64,000 nucleotides of DNA, taken from NCBI GenBank assembly GCA_003243455.1, contig QFQS01000001.1, positions 1,364,001 through 1,428,000 of the forward strand, read 5' to 3'. This document shows, in pieces, positions 54,127 to 62,611 of the stretch (position 1 is the stretch's first letter; each line of letters starts with the position of its first letter). Made by a program: the position numbers and the translations under genes. The notes under the pieces are model-generated. The model made no database searches. It was not told where the DNA came from and saw only the letters and a list, made by a program, of their open reading frames with translations. This DNA is from Cereibacter sphaeroides (GTDB taxonomy: Bacteria; Pseudomonadota; Alphaproteobacteria; Rhodobacterales; Rhodobacteraceae).

Positions 54127-56061
54127 ATGCGCGATGTGTTGAGCTATCGGGTGCTCGACAGCTTCGAGATTTTTCTCGATGGCAAGGTGCTGCCGTTCAA
54201 GCAGACCAAGCTGAAGGCTATTCTCGCGTGGTTCTGCCTGTCCGGTCAAACCCACATCTCACGCGCACGTCTGGCCGACATGCTGTGGTCCGGCTCGAAC
54301 GAAGAGAAAAGCCGCGGCTCGCTGCGGAACATCCTGTATCTGCTGCGCGACACGCCGCTGAAACCGGGCGTGCTGCTGATCGATTCCGACCGTGAGAAGG
54401 TCTTCGCGAACTTCGACTATCCACCAAACGAGGTCGTCGTTGCGCTGAATGCGCTGGACGGGGGCGAAGTCGGCCCGCTGCGCGCGTTATCGCTGGTCGA
54501 CGCCGATCTGCGCTTTGCCACCAACCTGTTCGGGCTGGACGAAGAATTCGACACCTTCCTGCGCACCCACCGCGACCGCACGCTTGCCGGCATGGCCGAC
54601 GCTTTGCGCGGTCGCCTGCGCGACGATACCCCGCCCGAGGCTGCGCGCATTCTGGCGCAAAAGCTGCGCGAACTGATCCCGCATGACGAAACCGCCACGC
54701 GCCACCTGATGCTGCTTGACATCGCTGCCGGCAACAGCGCCGCCGCACTGGAACATTACAACCGCCTGTGGGCCGTGCTGGAAGACGAATTCGACGTCGA
54801 GCCTTCCGAGGCGACACAGGCCCTGGCGGTGCGCGTCAAATCGCAGGGCGCCCCGCCATCCGCGCCTGTTGCCATCGCTGCGACACCGCTGACCAACACC
54901 GACCGCATCACGGTATACCTGCGCCCGGTCACCGGCAGCGGCCTGTCCAACGAAACCCGTATGGTCATCGACGGCATGCATGCCGAGATCGTGTCTTCCC
55001 TGCTAGCCGTTGAAGATTGGGTGGTGATCGAGGCCGACAGCGAAACTCCCCTGCCCGGTCAGCGCGGCAGTTACGAGCTTCGCAGCGTCTTTTCTCCCGG
55101 CATCGGCGAGGTCCGCCTGATCCTGACTCTGAAAGACCTTTTCACCGGCGAGATGATCTGGACCCAGGCCCTGCCGGTGAACCGCGCCGACTGGATCCGG
55201 AACAGCGAGTTGGCGGTGCAGCGTCTGGCCAGCCACCTGATCGGCCGCGTCGAAACGCACTACGTCACGCGTCTCGGTCCCATCGAGGATCGCGAGTTGC
55301 CGGACTACGACAAGCTGATCCGCGCGCGCTGGCTGATGAACGACTGGACGGCAGAGGCCGACCGTCGCGCAGAAGACCTGATGCGCGGCGTCAACCACGG
55401 CGGAGAACTCGGCCTGCGCGCCCGCATCCGTTTGGCGGAATTGCTGAACAGCCGTTCTCTTATCTTCCCCGGCCTCTACGCGCCGCGCGAAGGCGTGGCC
55501 GAGGCGCTGCGCATCGCCGAGGGCTGCGTTGCTGATAACGCCCAGCGCGCCGATGCCTGGCTGGCGCTCGCCTGGGCCGCCGTGCAGTCGGGCCTGACCG
55601 ACCGCGCCACCGACGCAGCCGAATTCGCGATCCTCGGCAGCCAGAGCAGCCCCCGACGCATCGCCTCCGCCGCCGAGGTGCTGGCGCTTTCCGGCCAGAC
55701 CGAACGCGCGGCCACCCTCTCGGCAGCCGTCGGCGTGATGGACCCCGGCGTGAACCGCCTGACGCTGGCTTACCGTGTTTCCGTGGCGCTTCTGGCGGGC
55801 GACTACCAATCTTGTCTCGACCTTGCGCAGCAGGCCAATGGCGCCATCGTGCTGGGTCACGCCTATGCTGCCGCCTCCGCCGCGCTTTTGGGTGACAACA
55901 CAACCGCGCGCGCCCTATGGCAGCGCTTTGGCGATGACCTTGCCCAGCGTTGGCAAGGCCCGGGGCTGGCCGATCCGATGGACTGGTTTCTTCGGGCCAC
56001 GCCGATCCAGCCCGGCCCGAACTTCGATGCGGTGGCAGGCGCGCTGCGCGGGATCAGCTGA
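54127..56061 (+). CDS. SARP/BTAD-type transcriptional regulator with TPR-like repeats
   Basis: A 644-aa regulator. Residues 1-95 are an OmpR-like DNA-binding domain (LDSFEIFLDGKVLPFKQTKL, then SRARLADMLWSGSNEEKSRG); residues 100-240 match the bacterial activation domain (LRELIPHDETATRHLMLLDI, then YNRLWAVLEDEFDVEPSEAT). About 265-390 is TolB/FlgO-like (TVYLRPVTGSGLSNETRMVI), and the rest is TPR-like helices. ATG 54127 fits the domain; ATG 54088 would add 13 residues. It faces the peroxidase operon and may control it. Confidence 0.88.
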   Translation: MRDVLSYRVLDSFEIFLDGKVLPFKQTKLKAILAWFCLSGQTHISRARLADMLWSGSNEEKSRGSLRNILYLLRDTPLKPGVLLIDSDREKVFANFDYPPNEVVVALNALDGGEVGPLRALSLVDADLRFATNLFGLDEEFDTFLRTHRDRTLAGMADALRGRLRDDTPPEAARILAQKLRELIPHDETATRHLMLLDIAAGNSAAALEHYNRLWAVLEDEFDVEPSEATQALAVRVKSQGAPPSAPVAIAATPLTNTDRITVYLRPVTGSGLSNETRMVIDGMHAEIVSSLLAVEDWVVIEADSETPLPGQRGSYELRSVFSPGIGEVRLILTLKDLFTGEMIWTQALPVNRADWIRNSELAVQRLASHLIGRVETHYVTRLGPIEDRELPDYDKLIRARWLMNDWTAEADRRAEDLMRGVNHGGELGLRARIRLAELLNSRSLIFPGLYAPREGVAEALRIAEGCVADNAQRADAWLALAWAAVQSGLTDRATDAAEFAILGSQSSPRRIASAAEVLALSGQTERAATLSAAVGVMDPGVNRLTLAYRVSVALLAGDYQSCLDLAQQANGAIVLGHAYAAASAALLGDNTTARALWQRFGDDLAQRWQGPGLADPMDWFLRATPIQPGPNFDAVAGALRGIS

Positions 56062-56076
56062 CCCCGCGCCCCACGA

Positions 56077-56637
56077 TCAGCGGCAAGACGAAGTGGTATA
56101 GTCCGCGATACGCGACCAGAGATATTCCATGGTCGTCATGTCCGCAGTCTGGCCGAAGTAATTGTAGTAATAGGTCGGCCCCGTGAACTTGTCCTTGTCG
56201 CCCGCGACCGACAGGACATGGGCGTCGCGCTCTGCATCCTTCAAAAGCTTGGTCTCGGGCAGGCGCACAAAGACTCGCGACGCGGAGTGCTGGTGCAGCT
56301 CCAGCGCCGCGTTCTTCCGCACGTTCGCAATCTCCATATAGGGATGCACCGTCCAGCGCCCCATCGCCTTGTCCGACTTGTCATCGTCGTCATAGGGAAC
56401 AAAGGCCGCCACCGCCTCGCCCGGCTCTTTCGCGTCCTGCTTGACCAGGTCGGGGGCCTTTGCGGACACGTCCACGGGGTTCTGCGCCTTCAGGAAGTTG
56501 CGGTTCAGATAGCCCGCGAGCAGCTTCATGAAATCTTCCACCGTCTCGGGCCGATCGTCATCCTTCCACCGCGTCAGCGCGGTCATGAAGGCGCCGACGG
56601 GGCGCTGGTGGTTCACGGTCATCATGACTTCGGCCAT
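56077..56637 (-). CDS. Hypothetical 186-aa protein of the peroxidase-YcaO operon
   Basis: A hydrophilic 186-aa protein I do not recognise. It has no signal peptide, an acidic middle (PYDDDDKSDKAMGRWTVHPY) and a Tyr-rich end (PTYYYNYFGQTADMTTMEYL) with a Ser/Thr/Cys tail (TTSSCR). ATG 56637 has AGGAG upstream; it starts 17 bases after the peroxidase stop, so the two are co-transcribed. It might be a partner or a substrate of the two enzymes encoded upstream, which is speculation. Confidence 0.8.
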   Translation of the reverse strand: MAEVMMTVNHQRPVGAFMTALTRWKDDDRPETVEDFMKLLAGYLNRNFLKAQNPVDVSAKAPDLVKQDAKEPGEAVAAFVPYDDDDKSDKAMGRWTVHPYMEIANVRKNAALELHQHSASRVFVRLPETKLLKDAERDAHVLSVAGDKDKFTGPTYYYNYFGQTADMTTMEYLWSRIADYTTSSCR

Positions 56638-56654
56638 GCTGGAACTCCTTGGGT

Positions 56655-58166
56655 TCAAGTCAGAAACTGGATAAATTTCGTCATCGTGCGCGGCAACTGG
56701 CGGCGGCCCAGCACCATGCGTCGTGCCTCGGCGATACCGGGCTGCGTCGCCACGGCAATCTCTGCCTGACGTAAAGGTGGCAGGACCACTTCCGCGGCAA
56801 GGACCGATCCCAGCGCACCCAGGGTCCGCCCCTCGCCGCAGCCACCCGCGCTGCCCTTGGCACCGGATTCGATCAGGATATACAGATAGGGCGGCGGATC
56901 GCCGATCAGGTGGTCGGGCAGCAGATCGGGTTCTGCCGAAAGCCAGTCACGCATCATCGTACCGCGCGCGGCCTTGTCCCACAGCGCCCAGCGCGCAAGC
57001 TCCGGCTGCGCACGCAGGAACGGCACCATCGCATCGGCACAGGCCGAAACGCGCTGCAACCCGGCCCCCGCCCCGCGCAGCAGGTCACGCAGGGCGATGT
57101 CGTTCTTTCCAGCCGCGACCGGGAACTGGCCCGAGGATTTCAGGAACACCGTCACCTTTTCCAGATCGGGCGGTACGCCCGGCCCGATGCGCCGACCAAG
57201 CTGCACCTTCGATCCGGTGCCAAAGAACAGCCGCCAGTCAACCCGCCAGAAGTTCGAATTGGCCGCGCGCCGCGCATTCAGACCGCGAATGCCACGGGTC
57301 AACTCCCCCAGAGACAACGACGGGCTGCGGTCGTTGAGCGTATAGTTCGACCGCACCATAGCATGGCCGAACCGGAAGGCCGCATTGCTGAACTCCACCG
57401 GGATCAGCGCACCGGGGCGGCGGCCCTCGGCGTCAATCACCTGCCAGTCCGCTCCACCGTAAAGCGCCCAGACATCTGGGTGCAGGATGTGCGGCAGAAG
57501 GTCGCCGCGCAATATGGCGTGAAAGACCTCTGCCGTCAGCAGCCGCGACAGCACCGCCGCTTCGGCCTCGGTATAGCTTGCCCGCAGGATACGACGCGCC
57601 CGGACGCAATAGGCGATGAACAGGGCGGAAAGCTGCGACAGTATCGGGGTGTCGGCGTTGCGCGTATCATGGACGACAGCCAGGTCATTGTCATCCCATG
57701 GCACGTCCACAGATACGGGACGTCCGGGATCCGAAGCCGAGGCGCGAAAGGTGAAGAAGGCAGGCTCGGACGCAGTCTCCGAGATCGGACCAAAGATCGA
57801 ATCCAGCATCAGTCCCCGCGCCCGGTCCTGGACAGGCGCGGTTAGCCGCAGATCGACCGATACCTCCGGCGTGACCGCCGAGACCTCATGCGCCAGCAAC
57901 TGCGCCAGAAAGGTATATCCGGCGGCTATCCCGCCCGGCAGGCGGTCGCGCAGATGAGAGCCTGCAACCAGCCGCGCTGCGACCGGCCCCATCTGGTCGA
58001 TCGTCTGCGCAAGATTGCCTGACCCGGAATAGAGCTTCTTCACGTCGTCCTGACGTCCGCCCCTCATAAAGTTACGACGCCCCATTGGCAGGCGTCCGTC
58101 CACAACGACGGCTCCTGCCCTGTGCCCCTGTCTCATGAAACTGTCCGCTCCGGAATGATCGGTCAT
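56655..58166 (-). CDS. Animal-type heme peroxidase family protein
   Basis: A 503-aa protein. By eye alignment to myeloperoxidase-type enzymes, the distal histidine is in AQLLAHEVSAVTP (His93), the catalytic arginine in HDTRNADTPILSQLSALF (Arg169), and the proximal histidine in SNAAFRFGHAMVR (His268). The Asp before the distal His (ester link to heme) is Ala here and the Glu link residue is Asp172, so heme may be bound differently. It follows the YcaO gene by 87 bases. No signal peptide, so probably cytoplasmic; substrate unknown. Confidence 0.82.
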   Translation of the reverse strand: MTDHSGADSFMRQGHRAGAVVVDGRLPMGRRNFMRGGRQDDVKKLYSGSGNLAQTIDQMGPVAARLVAGSHLRDRLPGGIAAGYTFLAQLLAHEVSAVTPEVSVDLRLTAPVQDRARGLMLDSIFGPISETASEPAFFTFRASASDPGRPVSVDVPWDDNDLAVVHDTRNADTPILSQLSALFIAYCVRARRILRASYTEAEAAVLSRLLTAEVFHAILRGDLLPHILHPDVWALYGGADWQVIDAEGRRPGALIPVEFSNAAFRFGHAMVRSNYTLNDRSPSLSLGELTRGIRGLNARRAANSNFWRVDWRLFFGTGSKVQLGRRIGPGVPPDLEKVTVFLKSSGQFPVAAGKNDIALRDLLRGAGAGLQRVSACADAMVPFLRAQPELARWALWDKAARGTMMRDWLSAEPDLLPDHLIGDPPPYLYILIESGAKGSAGGCGEGRTLGALGSVLAAEVVLPPLRQAEIAVATQPGIAEARRMVLGRRQLPRTMTKFIQFLT

Positions 58167-58253
58167 GTTCCCCGTCGCCTCGCTTTGTGGCTATAGGTTT
58201 TAGGCGGCCATCGTCATCGCGGCGTCAATGATTTTGCGCAGCCAGCGACCCAA

Positions 58254-59174
58254 TCACGGTGCCAACATTCTCCAGGAAGGCAAACTCGGGCAGACACAGC
58301 GAAAAACCGGCAGCCCGATTTCAGGATTTGTTAGGTCGGCGAAGGCCAAGGGATGGCCCGCGCTCGCACAAGCCCCCGCAACCGTCGCCAGACTTCGCGG
58401 CAGTGGATCGGCCTCGGCAGCCGCCCCCGGTGCCAGACCCAAAGCCGCATGGCGCACGGAAAATGCCCGCTCGAATGCCATCGCTCGCTGGTAATCAGGG
58501 TGATCAGGCGGCGCAAGCAGGGCGATTTCCCCCAGACATGCCTCCCGTAGCGCCGCTTCCGTTGCGACAGCCAAGGATACATCCGCCGCTGTCCCAATCA
58601 CCGGCCGTCCTCCTCCCTGATCCTCCGTCAGCACCATCACTGCACAAATTCCGGGCAAAGGGTCGATCCGCCAGGCATGAACCTGCCGCCTGACCACCCC
58701 TTGCCGGTATCCGGCCACCATATCCGCATCCAGCCCGACGCCAACCGCCTCGACCCGACCCAGCCACCACCCTGCCAGCGCGGCCCGCTCCAGCCGTTCC
58801 AGCGCCGCGCGCAGTTTTGCCTCCGCCGGATCGCCGTGGCAGGCGCAACCCTCGCTTCCCGAATCTGCCCGCCGTGCCAGATCAATCGCCCGGACATCGG
58901 GCACTGCCAGCGTCCCATCGGCAAAATGCGCGGACACAGGCCCGGAATGCGACCGGGCACCGATCGACAGGTTCTCCGCCATCTCGCCCAAGGCCCCCGC
59001 AACCGCAGCGCCCTCGTCCCGACCCTTGCCAGTCGCAAGGGGTGAGATCGCGGACATCTCTCCCCGCCACCGTCCAAAGGCTACCACCAGCCCCGGCGCA
59101 AGCGGCGAACGCAGCACCGTCACCTCGGTCCCTGTCCGAAGGATTTCCGGAAAAAACTCTGTCTGCACGGGCAT
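58254..59174 (-). CDS. YcaO-like family protein
   Basis: A 306-aa stand-alone YcaO-type protein. The ATP/Mg-binding glutamate pairs are visible as AGALGEMAENLS (Glu64, Glu67) and AEAKLRAALERLERAALAGW (Glu126, Glu129), with TEAALREACLGEIALL and a C-terminal LPVFRCVCPSLPSWRM. YcaO proteins use ATP to activate peptide backbone amides, forming azolines, thioamides or amidines. It is shorter than TOMM cyclodehydratases and has no E1-like partner nearby. ATG 59174 has GAAGGG upstream; the longer frame to 59336 is in the divergent gene's region. Confidence 0.82.
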   Translation of the reverse strand: MPVQTEFFPEILRTGTEVTVLRSPLAPGLVVAFGRWRGEMSAISPLATGKGRDEGAAVAGALGEMAENLSIGARSHSGPVSAHFADGTLAVPDVRAIDLARRADSGSEGCACHGDPAEAKLRAALERLERAALAGWWLGRVEAVGVGLDADMVAGYRQGVVRRQVHAWRIDPLPGICAVMVLTEDQGGGRPVIGTAADVSLAVATEAALREACLGEIALLAPPDHPDYQRAMAFERAFSVRHAALGLAPGAAAEADPLPRSLATVAGACASAGHPLAFADLTNPEIGLPVFRCVCPSLPSWRMLAP

Positions 59175-59403
59175 TATTGACCCTTCGCCGGATGAACGAG
59201 CTTCTTGCCAACAATGACAAACTGCAACAGAACAGGCGAGGCACTCGGGGACTTGCCAGCAGCAGCCTAAAGCTATCTTCCGGCGCGATCCGGAGGGCAA
59301 TCGGGAATATTCGGGAACCGCTGAGATCGAACGCACACTGTTCTCATTTATCTGGCGCTATTCCCGCAAGGAACAGTTCGTCCTCGTCATCCTGACGGCG
59401 ATC

Positions 59404-62361
59404 ATGTTCCCGGTCCTCTATCTCACGCTTGAACTGCCCAAGCGCATCATCAACGACGCCATCGGCGCACAGTCGAGCACTGTCGATGTCCTGGGCTTCC
59501 AGATCAGCCAGGTCGGCTTCCTGGCACTTCTGTGCTTTGCCTATCTGGTTTCGGTGGTGGGCAACGGCGTTCTGAAAATGCACGTGAACACGCTGAAGGG
59601 CGTGCTGTCCGAACGCATGCTGCGCCGGTTTCGCTATGCGCTGATCGCCCGCATCCTGCGCTTCCCGCAATCCTATTTCCATCGCACCTCGCAAGGCGAG
59701 CTGGTCTCGATGATCACCGCCGAATCCGAGCAGCTTGGCGGCATGATGGGCGACGCCATCTCGCAGCCCGTGCTGCAGGCCGGGCAGATGCTGACTATCC
59801 TCGGCTTCCTTCTGATGCAAAGCGTGTGGTTCGCGCTGGCCGCCGTCGCGCTGATCCCGCTTCAGGCCTGGCTCATCCCGCGGATGCAGCGCCAGATCAA
59901 CATCCTGAACCGCACTAGGGTGCGCGAGGTGCGAAAGCTCGCCTCGGAAATCGGGGAAAGCGCCGCAGGGGCAGTTCACCTGCGCCGCAACGGCGGCGTG
60001 CGCTATCGCCTTGCCATGATCTCGCGCCGCCTGGCGCTGCTCTACCACATACGGTTCGAAATCTATCAGAAGAAGTTCTTCATGAAATTCGTGAACAACT
60101 TCATCACCCAACTGACCCCCCTGCTGTTCTATTCCTTCGGCGGCTATCTGGTCATCAAGGGCGAGCTTTCGATCGGCGCACTGGTCGCGGCACTGTCTGC
60201 GCACAAGGATCTTTCCCAGCCCTGGAACGAGCTTCTGAACTACTACAACCAGGTTCAGGAAGCCGCCCTGCGCTACACCGTGGTCATCGAACGCTTCGCC
60301 CCCTCGGGTATGATCGAAGAGAAGAAGTTCGAAGACACCCCGACCGAAATTCCGCATCTTGGCGGCGATCTGGAACTTTCTGACGTCACGCTGCGCGGTC
60401 CCGACGGCACGGTGATCCTGCGCGACACCTCGCTTGTCATTCCAAAGGCAAAGACCGTCGCCTTTGCCGTCGAGAACGAAGAAGACCGCCGCACCATAGC
60501 CGAGCTTCTGACGCGAGAGATAGCGCCGGTCGGCGGTGCAGTCAGGATCGCGGGCCAGAACCTGGCCGACCTGCACCAGTCGGTGATCGCCGCGCGCATC
60601 GGCTATGCCAGTTCCCGACCCTTCGTCATCAAGGGCAATTTCGGCGCAAACGTCATGGCCCCCCTGATGGCGGGCCCCCGTCCGCTGAAGGATACCGCAA
60701 CCGCACAAGAACAAGAGGCCGCGTCAAAGGAATCCCGCGCCGCTGGCAACTCGCCCGACCCTTATGAGGCCGAATGGATCGACCCGTCCCGCGCCGACCT
60801 GTCAACACCGCAAGAGGTGCGCGAATGGTGGCTTGACCTGACCGAGGCCATCGACGGCGACCGCGTCCTGTTCAACCTGGCGCTGGACCAGAAATTCGAT
60901 CCCTCGACCGATCCCGAGCTTGCCAGCAGGCTGGTCGAACTGCGCCCCGCCATCGCCTCGAAGATGGAGCGTGGCGGGTTTGAGAAAGCCTTCTTCCGCT
61001 TCGACCGGGATGAATACAACCCGGCGCTTTCGGTCGCGGGCAACCTGCTGTTCGCCGTCCCGCGCGAACAGATCACGCCCGAGGCGCTGGTCGAGCAGAA
61101 GGGCATCCTGAGCCTTCTGCACGAGATGAAGCTGGAAGGCGAAATGGTCCAGCTTTCGCGCGATGTCGTCGAGATGCTGCGCCAGACCTTCGGTCTTGTC
61201 GGTACCGATCACCCGCTGTTCCGCAAACTTGGGCTGGATCAGGACGTCTACGCCCGCGCCGTGGCTCTGTTGCAGGAAACCGGGCAGTCCGGGCGACGCG
61301 AGTTGACCGACCCGGAACTTGCCCTGCTCTTGTCGGTGCCCTTCCAGATTTCCGCCGAACAGATCGGCCCGGCTTTCTCGGACGAGATGAAGGCGCGCAT
61401 CGTGCGCCTGCGCAACCTTGACCCGGCCCTGCTGAAATCGCGCTCGGGCGGCCTATTCACCCCGCTGGATGAAAACGAGCTTTCGCCCGGCCTGACGGTT
61501 CTGGAAAACCTGCTGTTCGCCAAGCTGTCGGAAACCTCGGGCACCCGCGCCGACCGGCTGCGCGAAGTGGTGGCGAAAGAGTTGCAGCAGGCCGATCTGC
61601 GCCGCCCGATCACCCAGCTGATCTACAACCTGCCCATCGGACTGAACGGCGCGGGCCTGCCCACGCTTCTGGCCGAGGCGCTGGACGTAATGCGCGCCGC
61701 CATCAAGCGTCCCGACGTGCTGATCCTGGACCAGACCTTGCCCAGCTATGACAGCTCGGCCCGCAATGCCGCCTATGCCCGGCTGCGCACGCTTTTGCCC
61801 GACACGACCTTCATCTACCTGCAAAGCCGTTTCGCCGATCCTGAAAGTTATGACCTCTTCTTCGAGGTCAGCCATGCCCAGATCGTCAGCGGCGCGCACG
61901 GACCTGCGGGTGGCGAGGACAACGCCGCCAGCGCCGACCTGTCGCGCAAACTGCGGCTGCTGGAGACGACCGACCTCTTCTCGGGCCTAGACCGACGGCA
62001 ACTGCGCCTGCTTGCCTTCGGCGCGCGCTGGTTCACGGCGCCTGCGGGCACGGATGTGTTCCACCGCAACGACGATCCTTCGGACGGCGCCTATCTGATC
62101 GCCGAGGGCGAGGCGGGTCTTTACCTGCCCGAGGAAGGCGGCACCGAACGCCTGATCGCCACGGCAAAGCCCGGCTCTCTGGTGGGCGAGCTTGGCCTGA
62201 TCCGCAGCGAGCCGCGCGCGCTTGGCATGCGCACCCACACCGACATGACCGCCCTGCGCATCAGCGCCGAGGCCTTCCTCTCGGTGGTCGAAAACGACGC
62301 CGCCACCGCCTTCAAGCTGCTGCAGGTGGTCGCGGGCTATGTCGCGCATAGTTCGGACTGA
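59404..62361 (+). CDS. ABC-exporter-like protein with degenerate ATPase and cyclic-nucleotide-binding domain
   Basis: At least 985 aa. Residues 1-290 are an ABC exporter membrane domain; ~320-830 is a nucleotide-binding-like region whose Walker A position reads VAFAVENEEDRRTIAELL (no Gly-Lys-Ser/Thr) and whose Walker B reads VLILDQTLPSYD (Glu to Gln), with ~270 extra residues inserted between them. Residues ~850-975 resemble a cNMP-binding domain (FHRNDDPSDGAYLIAEGEAG, then LVGELGLIRSEPRALG). Conserved-looking coding sequence continues upstream in frame to ~59218 with no ATG, GTG or TTG, so this start cuts the first helix and is provisional. Confidence 0.8.
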   Translation: MFPVLYLTLELPKRIINDAIGAQSSTVDVLGFQISQVGFLALLCFAYLVSVVGNGVLKMHVNTLKGVLSERMLRRFRYALIARILRFPQSYFHRTSQGELVSMITAESEQLGGMMGDAISQPVLQAGQMLTILGFLLMQSVWFALAAVALIPLQAWLIPRMQRQINILNRTRVREVRKLASEIGESAAGAVHLRRNGGVRYRLAMISRRLALLYHIRFEIYQKKFFMKFVNNFITQLTPLLFYSFGGYLVIKGELSIGALVAALSAHKDLSQPWNELLNYYNQVQEAALRYTVVIERFAPSGMIEEKKFEDTPTEIPHLGGDLELSDVTLRGPDGTVILRDTSLVIPKAKTVAFAVENEEDRRTIAELLTREIAPVGGAVRIAGQNLADLHQSVIAARIGYASSRPFVIKGNFGANVMAPLMAGPRPLKDTATAQEQEAASKESRAAGNSPDPYEAEWIDPSRADLSTPQEVREWWLDLTEAIDGDRVLFNLALDQKFDPSTDPELASRLVELRPAIASKMERGGFEKAFFRFDRDEYNPALSVAGNLLFAVPREQITPEALVEQKGILSLLHEMKLEGEMVQLSRDVVEMLRQTFGLVGTDHPLFRKLGLDQDVYARAVALLQETGQSGRRELTDPELALLLSVPFQISAEQIGPAFSDEMKARIVRLRNLDPALLKSRSGGLFTPLDENELSPGLTVLENLLFAKLSETSGTRADRLREVVAKELQQADLRRPITQLIYNLPIGLNGAGLPTLLAEALDVMRAAIKRPDVLILDQTLPSYDSSARNAAYARLRTLLPDTTFIYLQSRFADPESYDLFFEVSHAQIVSGAHGPAGGEDNAASADLSRKLRLLETTDLFSGLDRRQLRLLAFGARWFTAPAGTDVFHRNDDPSDGAYLIAEGEAGLYLPEEGGTERLIATAKPGSLVGELGLIRSEPRALGMRTHTDMTALRISAEAFLSVVENDAATAFKLLQVVAGYVAHSSD

Positions 62362-62391
62362 ACGACGCAAAACTTTCGCGAACTCCAGAAA

Positions 62392-62430
62392 CGGGCGGGA
62401 CCAGAAACGCGATCCGCGTTTCCCCGCCCG
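62392..62430. terminator. Nested GC hairpin between the convergent genes
   Basis: CGGGCGGG pairs with CCCGCCCG (8 bp) enclosing a second perfect stem GAAACGCG/CGCGTTTC with a 3-base loop. It lies about 30 bases after the ABC-like gene and could act as a bidirectional terminator for it and for the convergent DUF72 gene, though there is no T tract. The remaining 62431-62611 is non-coding and holds a further hairpin at 62493-62513. Confidence 0.5.
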
Positions 62431-62492
62431 CAGCGCAGCATTGCCGCCAGACCGTATCCGCAGAGAGATCACGAGAGGCCAGTGCCTGCCCC

Positions 62493-62513
62493 GGCGGGTG
62501 CGAAGCGCCCGCC
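62493..62513. repeat. Second GC-rich hairpin near the DUF72 3' end
   Basis: GGCGGGTGC-GAA-GCGCCCGCC forms a 9-pair stem (one G-T) with a GNA-type loop. It sits between the nested hairpin and the DUF72 stop and could end the DUF72 transcript or be part of a small structured RNA. Confidence 0.4.
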
Positions 62514-62611
62514 ATTGGCGGGGCGGGCGCTGGCTGCGGCCTTTGGGGCCACGGCCGGTGCAACTCACTATGGCAACGCCTGACGAAGGCGATGGCCTTC
62601 GCCAGACAATC

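Noticed and set aside
56077..59174. Classical TOMM/thiopeptide or thioamide cluster
   Set aside because: No E1-like or SagB-type dehydrogenase, no TfuA and no clear short precursor peptide in the intergenic spaces (58167-58253, 59175-59217 checked), so only a looser YcaO association is claimed.
59344..60714. 456-aa antisense frame over the ABC-like gene
   Set aside because: The plus-strand frame shows membrane helices and domain sequence; the antisense frame does not.
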